From Dyadobacter sp. CECT 9275 (GTDB taxonomy: Bacteria > Bacteroidota > Bacteroidia > Cytophagales > Spirosomataceae), in contig NZ_CAJRAF010000002.1 of the NCBI RefSeq assembly GCF_907164905.1, positions 3,992,001 through 4,056,000 of the forward strand: a stretch of 64,000 nt of DNA. The letters run 5' to 3'. The translations under genes and the position numbers were made by a program. The notes under the pieces are model-generated. The model was not told the origin of the DNA, did not search any database, and saw nothing but the letters and a program-made list of their open reading frames with translations. Below are positions 27,208-34,814 of the stretch, piece by piece. How positions within the stretch are numbered: position 1 is the first letter of the stretch; each line of letters begins with the position of its first letter.

Positions 27208-27391
27208 CAATTTTGCCTTCTAATATCAATTGATCCACAAATTCATCAAAAGGAATTGAATCTTCAGACTTTCGTTCTTCAATTAATAGTGCATCCAGCA
27301 AATCTTCCACGATTTGTCCATGGTCCTTTAAACTGATTATCAAATCAGTTTTTTCACCTTTTTCATCGGTTATATAGCGAATGCCCGTCAT
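27191..27391 (-). CDS. Antitoxin partner of the RelE-type toxin
   Basis: 66 residues, acidic, from ATG 27391. It begins TGIRYITDEKGEKTDLIISLKDHG and ends in an acidic helical tail (DSIPFDEFVDQLILEGKID). A recognisable DNA-binding fold is not obvious; it resembles the short unnamed antitoxins that accompany RelE in Bacteroidota. The identification rests on size, charge and the overlap with the toxin gene. A TAAATTTG box on the minus strand at 27428-27435 lies 37 bases upstream, inside an inverted repeat. Confidence 0.8.
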   Translation of the reverse strand: MTGIRYITDEKGEKTDLIISLKDHGQIVEDLLDALLIEERKSEDSIPFDEFVDQLILEGKIDERNL

Positions 27392-27417
27392 GTTTTTTTA
27401 CTAAAATAATAATATAA

Positions 27418-27462
27418 AACCTCCAAGCAAATTTATTGATGTAATAAAAATACCTGGAGGTT
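27418..27462. promoter_or_regulatory. Inverted repeat around the toxin-antitoxin promoter, possibly also the prfB terminator
   Basis: AACCTCCA at 27418-27425 is repeated inverted as TGGAGGTT at 27455-27462, spaced 29 bases. Between the arms the minus strand reads TAAATTTG (27428-27435), a -7 box for the antitoxin gene. The arms flank the promoter like an operator; as RNA the same repeat would form a weak hairpin 12 bases past the prfB stop. Confidence 0.45.
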
Positions 27463-27473
27463 ATTCTTATTTC

Positions 27474-28548
27474 CTACGATTCCATCAGATAAGCCTTGAT
27501 AAAATCATTGATCTCGCCATTCAGGACGGCTTCGGTGTTGGAAGTCTGGTGGTCTGTCCGGTGATCCTTCACCCGGCGGTCATCCAGGACATAACTCCGT
27601 ATCTGTGAGCCCCATTCGATTTTCCGTTTGGACGCCTCCACTTCCGCGCGTGCCGAATTGCGTTTTTCGAGCTCGATCTGATAGAGCCTTGATTTCAGCA
27701 AGCGAATGGCTACTTCCTTGTTCATTAACTGAGACCTTTCCTGCTGGCAGGCAATGATGATACCCGAAGGTTTATGATGCAGACGTACTGCCGTTTCCAC
27801 CTTGTTCACGTTCTGGCCTCCCGCGCCACCGGAACGGTAGGTATCCCAGGTGATATCGGCCAGGTTGACATCAATCTCAATGTTGTCATCGGCAAGCGGG
27901 TAAACGTAAACCGACGTAAACGAGGTATGCCGCCTTGCGTTGGAATCAAAAGGGGAAATGCGGACGAGCCGATGCACGCCGTTTTCAGATTTCAGGTTTC
28001 CATAAGCGTATTCACCGTCAATTTCCAGTGTAACCGACTTTATCCCGGCTACATCTCCATCCTGCAAATCCACTTCGCGGACTTTGTATCCATTTTTTTC
28101 AGCCCACATGATGTACATGCGCATGAGCATGGATGCCCAGTCCTGAGATTCCGTTCCGCCTGCACCAGAGTTGATCTCAATGACGGCCGGGAGTTCGTCG
28201 CCTTCCTCACCCATCATTTTCCGGAATTCTATCTCATCCAGTTTGTCGGCGAGTTTTTTTCCTTCCTCGTCAACTTCTTCTTCGGTTGCTTCGCTGGCTT
28301 CATAAAATTCCCAGATCGTATCCAGGTCGTCGCGCAACCTTGAAAGTTCTTCATATCCGTTTGTCCAGAACTTAAGTCCGCGGATTTCACGCATTGTTTT
28401 TTCTGCACGGGTGGAATCATTCCAGAATTCCGGTTGTACAGTTTGTTGTTCGAGGTCTTCTAGCTGTCTTTTTCGGTTATCGTAGTCAAAGATACCTCCC
28501 CAAAGCCTCTACACGGGCCTTCAAGTCTTTCAATTGCTCTGCTGTCAT
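27474..28548 (-). CDS. prfB: Peptide chain release factor 2, expressed by programmed +1 frameshift
   Basis: The gene starts at ATG 28548, reads 20 codons ([20 protein letters not shown]) and meets an in-frame TGA at 28488-28486. A +1 shift on CTT-TGA-C moves it to the frame that continues [16 protein letters not shown] and runs to 27474, giving about 357 residues. The SPF anticodon tripeptide (about 198-200, RISPFDSN) and GGQ (about 243-245, [11 protein letters not shown]) are both intact. RF2 ends translation at UGA and UAA in the ribosome. The frameshift is the known self-regulation: low RF2 slows termination at UGA and favours the shift. An annotation starting at 28394 would miss 51 residues. 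Confidence 0.97.
28485..28501 (-). promoter_or_regulatory. prfB programmed frameshift signal
   Basis: The minus strand reads GGGGAGGTATCTTTGAC: a Shine-Dalgarno-like GGGGAGG, 3-base spacer, then CTT-TGA-C. This is the standard RF2 recoding site with stop codon TGA followed by C. Confidence 0.97.
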
Positions 28549-28571
28549 TTGAAGTTTTGAATTTTTATGTG

Positions 28572-28706
28572 AAAAATTACCGCCGGGACTCATCCGAGGC
28601 GAGCGGAGAGGTACTGCCCGCTTCCTGAATAAGGAAGCTAAAAGCACCTCAGCTTGCCTGGCCTGGAGAAAACCAAATCCTCTCCACCTTGATCCCGACA
28701 GATTTG
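28572..28706 (-). ncRNA. Candidate structured RNA upstream of prfB
   Basis: A GC-rich island in the 303-base prfB-lpdA gap. On the minus strand a TACCTTTG box (28721-28714) would start a transcript near 28707. The RNA closes with a 9-bp stem (28693-28701 with 28580-28588, two G-U pairs). Inside are a TGGAGA/TCTCCA hairpin, an AGGT/ACCT-type stem and a perfect 7-bp hairpin GCTTCCT/AGGAAGC (28619-28637). Five U residues follow the closing stem. It could be an independent RNA or the prfB leader with an attenuator. One inner stem pairs better on the plus strand, so the strand is not certain. I do not recognise the family. Confidence 0.4.
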
Positions 28707-28796
28707 AAAGTTACAAAGGTATCAACAATTCGTGATTCCCTTCAGGTTCATATAAATACGTTGCTTTGTCGGTGTAGGCATTCTGGCAAATCGTCT

Positions 28797-28804
28797 TAAC
28801 TTTG
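28797..28804 (+). promoter_or_regulatory. Candidate -7 box of lpdA
   Basis: TAACTTTG matches TAnnTTTG, 48 bases before the lpdA start. A -33 TTG at ideal spacing is not seen. Confidence 0.45.
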
Positions 28805-28851
28805 TACAAATTTTTTGTCAACCCATTTCTTTCAAATAAAAATACCAGAAA

Positions 28852-30249
28852 ATGGCTCAAACATATGACGTGATCGTTGTTGGAAGCGGTCCCGGTGGTT
28901 ATCCCGCAGCAATCCGTGCCTCTCAATTAGGTCTTAAAGTTGCAATTATAGAAAAAGAACTTTTGGGAGGTATCTGCCTTAACTGGGGCTGTATTCCTAC
29001 AAAAGCCCTTCTAAAAAGTGCGCAGGTTTTTGAATACATCAAACATGCCAAAGACTATGGTATCAACGTGAGCGAATATTCCGCTGATTTCGGGGCGGTG
29101 ATCAAACGTAGCCGTGGTGTGGCTGATGGCATGAGTAAAGGAGTTGCTTTCCTGATGAAGAAAAATAAAATTGATGTCATCATGGGAACCGGTAAAGTAA
29201 AAGGTGTCAAAACCGTTGAAGTTACCGACAAGGATGGTAAAAAAGTTGATTATACTGCAAATAAAGGAGTTGTAATTGCAACAGGTGCAAGAGCAAGAGA
29301 ACTGCCCAATATTAAGATCGACGGGCAGAAAGTAATTGAATACCGCAAGGCAATGAGCCTGGAGAAACAGCCAAAGTCTCTGCTGGTGGTTGGATCGGGA
29401 GCTATCGGGATGGAGTTCGCGTATGTTTACGCAGCAATGGGCACCAAGGTGACCGTTGTTGAATTCCTTCCAAACCTGGTTCCGGTAGAAGATGAGGATA
29501 TTTCGAAAGAAATAGCAAAACAATATAAAAAGCTGGGTATCGACACGTATGTAAACTCGTCGGTTGAAAAAGTTGATACCAGCGGAGCAGGCTGCAAAGT
29601 ATCCGTTAAAACACCGGATGGAGAAAAGTCTTTCGAGGTGGACGTAGTGCTTTCTGCCGCAGGTATTGTTTCCAATATCGAAAATATCGGTCTGGAAGAA
29701 ACAGGTATCAAAACCGATAAAGGTAAAATTTCTGTTAATGAGTGGTATGAAACCAACGTGCCGGGGTTCTATGCAATTGGTGACTGTACGCCCGGCCCGG
29801 CCCTGGCGCACGTTGCTACAGCCGAAGGAATTATCTGTGCAGAAAGGATAGCAGGGCATAAAACCGAAGCGCTTGATTACGGGAACATACCTGGCTGTAC
29901 TTATTGCCAGCCTGAAATTGCTTCTGTTGGTTTTACTGAGAAAAAAGCACGTGAAGCAGGTTATGACATTAAAGTAGGCAAATTTCCATACATGGCTTCG
30001 GGCAAGGCATCTGCCGCCGGAGCGAAGGAAGGCTTTGTAAAGGTTATTTTTGACGCGAAATACGGAGAATTCCTCGGCGCTCATATGATCGGAATGAATG
30101 TAACCGAAATGATTGCGGAAGTAGTAGTGGCCCGTAAGCTGGAAACAACCTCTCATGAAATCCTTCGTTCGGTTCATCCTCACCCAACCATGTCGGAAGC
30201 CTTGAAAGGGGCTGTGGAAGCCGCTTATGGCGAGGCGATAGATTTGTAA
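28852..30249 (+). CDS. lpdA: Dihydrolipoyl dehydrogenase
   Basis: 465 residues, full length. The FAD motif DVIVVGSGPGGYPAAI is at 6-21, the redox disulfide C42-L-N-W-G-C47 in GGICLNWGCIPTKAL, the NAD motif LLVVGSGAIGMEFAYVYAAMG near 175, and the C-terminal dimer motif HPHPTMSEAL with the catalytic His. It is the E3 subunit that reoxidises dihydrolipoamide in pyruvate, 2-oxoglutarate or branched-chain complexes or in glycine cleavage; none of the E1/E2 genes are nearby, so it probably serves several. It is monocistronic, ending in a strong terminator at 30268. Confidence 0.97.
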   Translation: MAQTYDVIVVGSGPGGYPAAIRASQLGLKVAIIEKELLGGICLNWGCIPTKALLKSAQVFEYIKHAKDYGINVSEYSADFGAVIKRSRGVADGMSKGVAFLMKKNKIDVIMGTGKVKGVKTVEVTDKDGKKVDYTANKGVVIATGARARELPNIKIDGQKVIEYRKAMSLEKQPKSLLVVGSGAIGMEFAYVYAAMGTKVTVVEFLPNLVPVEDEDISKEIAKQYKKLGIDTYVNSSVEKVDTSGAGCKVSVKTPDGEKSFEVDVVLSAAGIVSNIENIGLEETGIKTDKGKISVNEWYETNVPGFYAIGDCTPGPALAHVATAEGIICAERIAGHKTEALDYGNIPGCTYCQPEIASVGFTEKKAREAGYDIKVGKFPYMASGKASAAGAKEGFVKVIFDAKYGEFLGAHMIGMNVTEMIAEVVVARKLETTSHEILRSVHPHPTMSEALKGAVEAAYGEAIDL

Positions 30250-30267
30250 CCTTCATCAGGTTCGGCT

Positions 30268-30296
30268 AAAAAGGGCTCCCGCTGGGAGCCCTTTTT
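30268..30296 (+). terminator. Terminator after lpdA
   Basis: AAAAAGGGCTCCC at 30268-30280, 3-nt loop, GGGAGCCCTTTTT at 30284-30296: a perfect 13-bp stem whose 3' arm supplies the T-run. Confidence 0.95.
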
Positions 30297-30386
30297 CATT
30301 TAAAAGTGATGTCAATTATAATGTCTTATTAATTCGAGTTAAATGTAGTATTCGTTCATTAGTTGTATATTTGTTATTCAATAATT

Positions 30387-32174
30387 ATGCGGGATAACAT
30401 TGTGGACGCGCTAATCACTTCGGATAATATAGATGCGCTCTGGGAGAAAGAAATTGAGGCACGATCACTTTGGGGGCACCGGGTGTTTTGTCTGGCTTTT
30501 ATTTTGGGGTATCCTGCTGCTACAAGCCTCTATTATTTAAACAATAACCCTTATTTTCTCTGGATCTTTAGTATTTCGCTGCTGGCAAGTTTTTCGCTTT
30601 TGATATTGCAAATCTGGCATTGGAGGCATAAAATCAACGGACGGGAGGTTTCTTTTTATTCCCAGCTGGCTATCCTTTTTTTTCATGCTTATATACTGGC
30701 AACAGTCCCGCATTTATCTTACGAAAGAGCAAATGTGAACATGACATTTGCCCTTATCTTCCTGGTACTGGTTACAAAATGGCCTGTGAGATACGCAGTG
30801 ATCAGTTCTGCGGTGGTGCTGATTCTCTTTCCCGTGGCGTTGTACAGCCTTTCTCCGGAAGCGCTTTCACTTTATTACAAAGAGGGAGGACTGTTCTTTT
30901 TTCTGGGTTATTTATTATTTCCATTCATAGCCAGGCATCGATATAATGCTGATTATAAAGAGTTTATATACAAAAGCAGTTTGCGCCTGCAAAATGAGGC
31001 GCTTGAAAACCAAAACGTGCTTATTCAGCAGGCAACAGAAGCAAAGTCTGGTTTCCTGGCTACGATGAGCCATGAAATCCGTACCCCACTGAACGGAATT
31101 GTCGGGATTGTACATCTTCTGCAACATGACCAGGCCGTTGATCAGGAACAGAAAGAGCTTTTTCGGACGCTGAAATTTTCAGCAGATCATCTCATGGCTG
31201 TGGTTAACAATGTATTGGATTTTAGTAAAATAAGTTCCAAGCACGTTGAGCTTGATCGGTCAGCTTTTGATCTGCGGCTGTTGCTTGGGAACCTCAAAAA
31301 AACCTTTATTCCCAGAATAACCGAGAAACAGATCAGCCTGATCTTTGACGTTGCCGACAATATACCTGCCACTCTTTTGGGTGACGAAATAAGGCTGAGC
31401 CAGATCATTACCAATCTGATCCATAATGCGATCAAGTTTACGGATGTGGGTTTTGTGCGGTTAATGGTAAGAGCCGAAAGTAAAAACGCTGAAACGGTCC
31501 GGGTTTATTTTGAAGTAAGCGACTCAGGGGTAGGTATATCGCCTGACGAGCAGGAGAAAGTTTTCGAGTTGTTCCGCCAGGCTCATTCCCAGAATAACAA
31601 GATTACCGCAGGGGGTACAGGCCTTGGACTTGCCATTACCAAAGAATTGCTTCACCTGCACGGAAGTGAGATTCATCTGATCAGTGAACTTGGTAAAGGA
31701 TCAATTTTCAGTTTTGAAATAGAGTTCCCGTTTTTAAAAGAGGAAATAATGCGCAGTATTGTCATGAATGAAACCACAAGTATATCAATGGTCGGGAAAA
31801 AAGTACTGATCGTGGATGATAACCAGACGAATCTGTTGATTGCCGGAACTTTGCTCAAGCGCCGGAATATTGCATTTGATACGGCAAAGGACGGGCAGGA
31901 GGCACTGGAAAAGTTTCAGTCCGCAACATACGAGGTGATTCTGATGGATCTGCGAATGCCGGTAATGGATGGTTTCGAAGCTACATTGCGGATACGAGAA
32001 ATAGATAAGCATATACCGGTAATTGCCCTTTCGGCGTCGGCATTTGAAGAAGAGAAGGAAATGGCACTATCCGGCGGCTTCTCCGGATACCTGGTGAAGC
32101 CTTTTCTTCCCGAGGAACTTTACGATATCATGCAAAGCAGTTTTGAGAGGATGAGCAGCACGCCAGCGAAGTAG
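30387..32174 (+). CDS. Hybrid sensor histidine kinase with C-terminal receiver domain
   Basis: About 595 residues from ATG 30387. A TATATTTG box at 30366-30373 argues against the TTG at 30363. Six or so hydrophobic segments span residues 35-190 and no large periplasmic loop is evident, so the signal may be sensed in the membrane. A coiled linker leads to HisKA (GFLATMSHEIRTPLNGIVG, phospho-His), HATPase with N box (QIITNLIHNAIKF), G1 (DSGVGI) and G2 (GGTGLGLAI). A REC domain then has VILMDLRMPVMDGFEA (phospho-Asp) and the conserved Lys in GYLVKPF. No separate response regulator is adjacent. Monocistronic by layout. Confidence 0.94.
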   Translation: MRDNIVDALITSDNIDALWEKEIEARSLWGHRVFCLAFILGYPAATSLYYLNNNPYFLWIFSISLLASFSLLILQIWHWRHKINGREVSFYSQLAILFFHAYILATVPHLSYERANVNMTFALIFLVLVTKWPVRYAVISSAVVLILFPVALYSLSPEALSLYYKEGGLFFFLGYLLFPFIARHRYNADYKEFIYKSSLRLQNEALENQNVLIQQATEAKSGFLATMSHEIRTPLNGIVGIVHLLQHDQAVDQEQKELFRTLKFSADHLMAVVNNVLDFSKISSKHVELDRSAFDLRLLLGNLKKTFIPRITEKQISLIFDVADNIPATLLGDEIRLSQIITNLIHNAIKFTDVGFVRLMVRAESKNAETVRVYFEVSDSGVGISPDEQEKVFELFRQAHSQNNKITAGGTGLGLAITKELLHLHGSEIHLISELGKGSIFSFEIEFPFLKEEIMRSIVMNETTSISMVGKKVLIVDDNQTNLLIAGTLLKRRNIAFDTAKDGQEALEKFQSATYEVILMDLRMPVMDGFEATLRIREIDKHIPVIALSASAFEEEKEMALSGGFSGYLVKPFLPEELYDIMQSSFERMSSTPAK

Positions 32175-32283
32175 AAGTCTTGTCTATTTTGTCAAATTTA
32201 ATGCTGACCGATTTGGATATAAATAACTCCTTTTTTACTTTTCCACTCTGAGATATTTGTAAACTTCCCTCCGTATTAATCAG

Positions 32284-33420
32284 TTGACAAAACTTTACAA
32301 TTTTATTAAAGCCCTGTGGAACATTGCCAGGTTCAGATATACTTATTCGATTATTTCGGATGCTGGCAGCAAAGAAAGTTTTGTCCTGATCGGCAATTCC
32401 AGCGGAAGGAATCCTTACTGTCGCACTTATTTAAATCAGAGAGATCGGCCCAATGTTCGTCCTGTGTGGTATATCGGGGGGCTTGGCATTGCTGAAAAGC
32501 TGGGGAAAAAGTATGGTCTTGTCGTTATTTCAGAAATTGCTGCCCCTGACAATCTGCTGGATAAGGTGCTGCATGTTCCCAATTTTGTTGCCTTAACTAT
32601 TGATCTCTCCAGGGGACTGTCCGACTATCTGCGGCGGGTATCATCAACTACAAAACAGAATATCAGGCAATTAGAGCAGCGTGGTTTTTCATTTCAGATA
32701 TCAACAGACCCGTCATGGGTTCCTTCTTTTTATGAACAGTACCTCCTGCCTACGATGGTCATGAGCCACGGAGATGAAGCTTATATATCTTCCCGGTCAA
32801 CAATCCTGGACAAGCTTAAAGAGGTGGGATCAGAATTTGTTCAGGTTTATCTGGGAGGAGAATGCGTAGCCGCGGGGCTGCGTCAGCGACGGGGGGATTG
32901 TTATCATATGATGAATCTGGGCTGGCGAAACGGAACTGCGGAATTACGTAAAAAGGGAGTAGTGACAGCGGTACTATGGTATTCCGTACGCAGGGCGTAC
33001 GAACTGGGCTGTACCATGGTCAGCTTCGGAGGTACGCCTCCTTATCTTGAAAACGGAGTAACAAGTTTTAAAATGCCGTGGAACACAGGTATTTGTAAAG
33101 AACATACGGTATACGGTTATCGGGATTTATTATTGAATCCTGCGCTGAAGCACTGTTATGATTTTTTGAAAAACAATTCCATTATTGCTTACGGAGTGAA
33201 TAATTGCTTTATCATCTTAAGCAGTAAACTTCCCGAAGATTTCCATTTGCGCTGCGAGTTTATGAAGGGAATAGAAGCCTGGTACCTGCTGAGGAAAGAG
33301 GAGGATAATCGCTGGGATGAATTTTCTCATCGGCATTTACCCCTTCCACTGAGGGGCTGGTACGAATATGTTCCGATGCCGCACAGGCATACAGCTTCTT
33401 CTGGAGGAAGGGGGGAGTAG
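32284..33420 (+). CDS. GNAT/FemAB-like acyl- or aminoacyltransferase, copy 1, TTG start
   Basis: 378 residues. The middle to C-terminal part (FYEQYLLPTMVMSHGD, VQVYLGGECVAAGLRQRRGDCYHMMNLGW, LWYSVRRAYELGCTMVSFGGTPPYLENGV) looks like the GNAT fold of the BioF2/FemAB-like group, which transfers acyl or aminoacyl groups to sugars, lipids or peptides. No signal or TM segment is seen. The frame is closed upstream by TAA at 32260 with no ATG or GTG between, and the first internal Met is about residue 158, so translation must start at TTG 32284 (or a rarer codon). A close paralog follows at 33636. Function unknown. Confidence 0.8.
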   Translation: MTKLYNFIKALWNIARFRYTYSIISDAGSKESFVLIGNSSGRNPYCRTYLNQRDRPNVRPVWYIGGLGIAEKLGKKYGLVVISEIAAPDNLLDKVLHVPNFVALTIDLSRGLSDYLRRVSSTTKQNIRQLEQRGFSFQISTDPSWVPSFYEQYLLPTMVMSHGDEAYISSRSTILDKLKEVGSEFVQVYLGGECVAAGLRQRRGDCYHMMNLGWRNGTAELRKKGVVTAVLWYSVRRAYELGCTMVSFGGTPPYLENGVTSFKMPWNTGICKEHTVYGYRDLLLNPALKHCYDFLKNNSIIAYGVNNCFIILSSKLPEDFHLRCEFMKGIEAWYLLRKEEDNRWDEFSHRHLPLPLRGWYEYVPMPHRHTASSGGRGE

Positions 33421-33635
33421 GCTTGATTTTCTTTCACTCTAAAACTACAACTATATTGAGGTTGTCTCCGTAAACCGAGTAAATGTTATCCAGGCGACGA
33501 CTTTATGTCACTGAAAGTATCTAAAAAGTTTTGATATTGGAGCGAAAAAAAATTGAGAAATGAAGGGGTATTTGTTTGCTAAAATCTCCTGTCCTATTTT
33601 TGATTTAAATATTACAAACCCTCTTTTCTATTGTC

Positions 33636-34781
33636 TTGAGAAAATTTTACAACAGCTGTAAAACCCTTTGGGCGCGCGTCCGGTTCAGATTTAATTACTC
33701 GGTTATTTCAGATTCGGAGGGAAAGGGAAATTTTGTTGTCCTTGGAAATGCGAGCGGAAGAAACCCTTACTGCCGGACTTATCTGAGCCAGCGGGATCAA
33801 CCCCGGGTGCGTCAGGTATGGTATGGAGGAGATATTGAAACGGCAGAAAAACTCAGCCGGAAGTATGGGCTCGTTGTTATTTCGGAAATTGCTGCTCCTG
33901 CGAAGTTGCTGGACAAGGTGTTGCATGTTCCGAATTTTGTTTCTCTGATCATCCGGCTTCCCGCGGATTTGCCTGCCTATCTGATGAGCATATCGAGTAC
34001 GACCAGGTATAATATCAAACAGCTTGAAAAGAAAGGATTTACCTATGAAACCTTGGCGGATCCATCCTGGGCTGGCTGCTTTTATAAGCAGTATTACAAA
34101 CCTACAATGCTGAAAAGCCATGGTGACGAAGCTTGTATTCTGCCGCCTGATGTGATCAGGGAAAGGTTTGCTAAGCCGAGGGCGGAACTTGTTAAAGTCC
34201 ATCTGAACGGCGTTTGTGTTGCAGCTGGGATCAACCAGCAAATTGGAGATTCCTATCATTTTCAATCTTTCGGTTGGTACAATGGAGATGCAGAATTGCG
34301 TAAAGCGGGAGTAGTAACAGCCATATACTGGTATACAATCCTCAGAGCGCATGATCTTAAATGTACAAATGTGAATTTAGGGGGTACCCCTCCATATCTT
34401 GAAAACGGTGTAATGCATTTCAAAACCCGTTGGGCAGCAACTTTGTGCAAAGAACCTAGCAGCCATGGCTATCGGGATTTGTTGTTAAATCCTGCGAATG
34501 CTCACTGTCATGATTTCCTCAAACGCAATTCCATAGTAGCCTACGGAGAAGATAATTGCTTTATCGTTTTAAGCAGCAAACTTCCGGAAGCGTGTGATTT
34601 GCAGGAGACGTTCCTTAAAGACGTAGAAGCCTGGTATCTTTTAAGGAATGAGAAAGGGAATGATTGGGATAGTGCTTCCCACAGACATCTGCCGGTTCAG
34701 TTAAGAGGCTGGTATGACCGCATCAGTCTGTCCTATATAAATAAAGTCCCGGAATATGAAATGATGGATTATCCGGAATAG
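33636..34781 (+). CDS. GNAT/FemAB-like acyl- or aminoacyltransferase, copy 2, TTG start
   Basis: 381 residues, clearly homologous to the gene at 32284 along its whole length (shared blocks such as SGRNPYCRTYL, GLVVISEIAAP, LLDKVLHVPNFV and GGTPPYLENGV). It too starts at TTG: the frame is closed by TAA at 33606 and the first Met is about residue 125. Both copies keep the same reading TTG-(A/C)(G/A)A-AAA at the start, so the rare codon is conserved after duplication. The intergenic 215 bases hold no other gene. The ATP-grasp gene follows after 33 bases and is probably cotranscribed. Confidence 0.8.
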   Translation: MRKFYNSCKTLWARVRFRFNYSVISDSEGKGNFVVLGNASGRNPYCRTYLSQRDQPRVRQVWYGGDIETAEKLSRKYGLVVISEIAAPAKLLDKVLHVPNFVSLIIRLPADLPAYLMSISSTTRYNIKQLEKKGFTYETLADPSWAGCFYKQYYKPTMLKSHGDEACILPPDVIRERFAKPRAELVKVHLNGVCVAAGINQQIGDSYHFQSFGWYNGDAELRKAGVVTAIYWYTILRAHDLKCTNVNLGGTPPYLENGVMHFKTRWAATLCKEPSSHGYRDLLLNPANAHCHDFLKRNSIVAYGEDNCFIVLSSKLPEACDLQETFLKDVEAWYLLRNEKGNDWDSASHRHLPVQLRGWYDRISLSYINKVPEYEMMDYPE

Positions 34782-34814
34782 CAAGTGAATGATTTGAATG
34801 TACCCCGTATCTGA

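Noticed and set aside
28572..28706. SAM-I riboswitch or SRP RNA in the prfB-lpdA gap
   Set aside because: A TCAAGGTGGAG stretch recalls SAM-I, but the kink-turn and GCAACC parts are missing and no methionine gene follows; the GGAA tetraloop and the AGGAAGCAGC strand of SRP RNA are not found.
29011..30183. 390-codon open frame on the minus strand
   Set aside because: It is fully antisense to lpdA, is rich in Phe, Asn and Cys in an implausible pattern, and has no recognisable motif. It is a codon-bias shadow.
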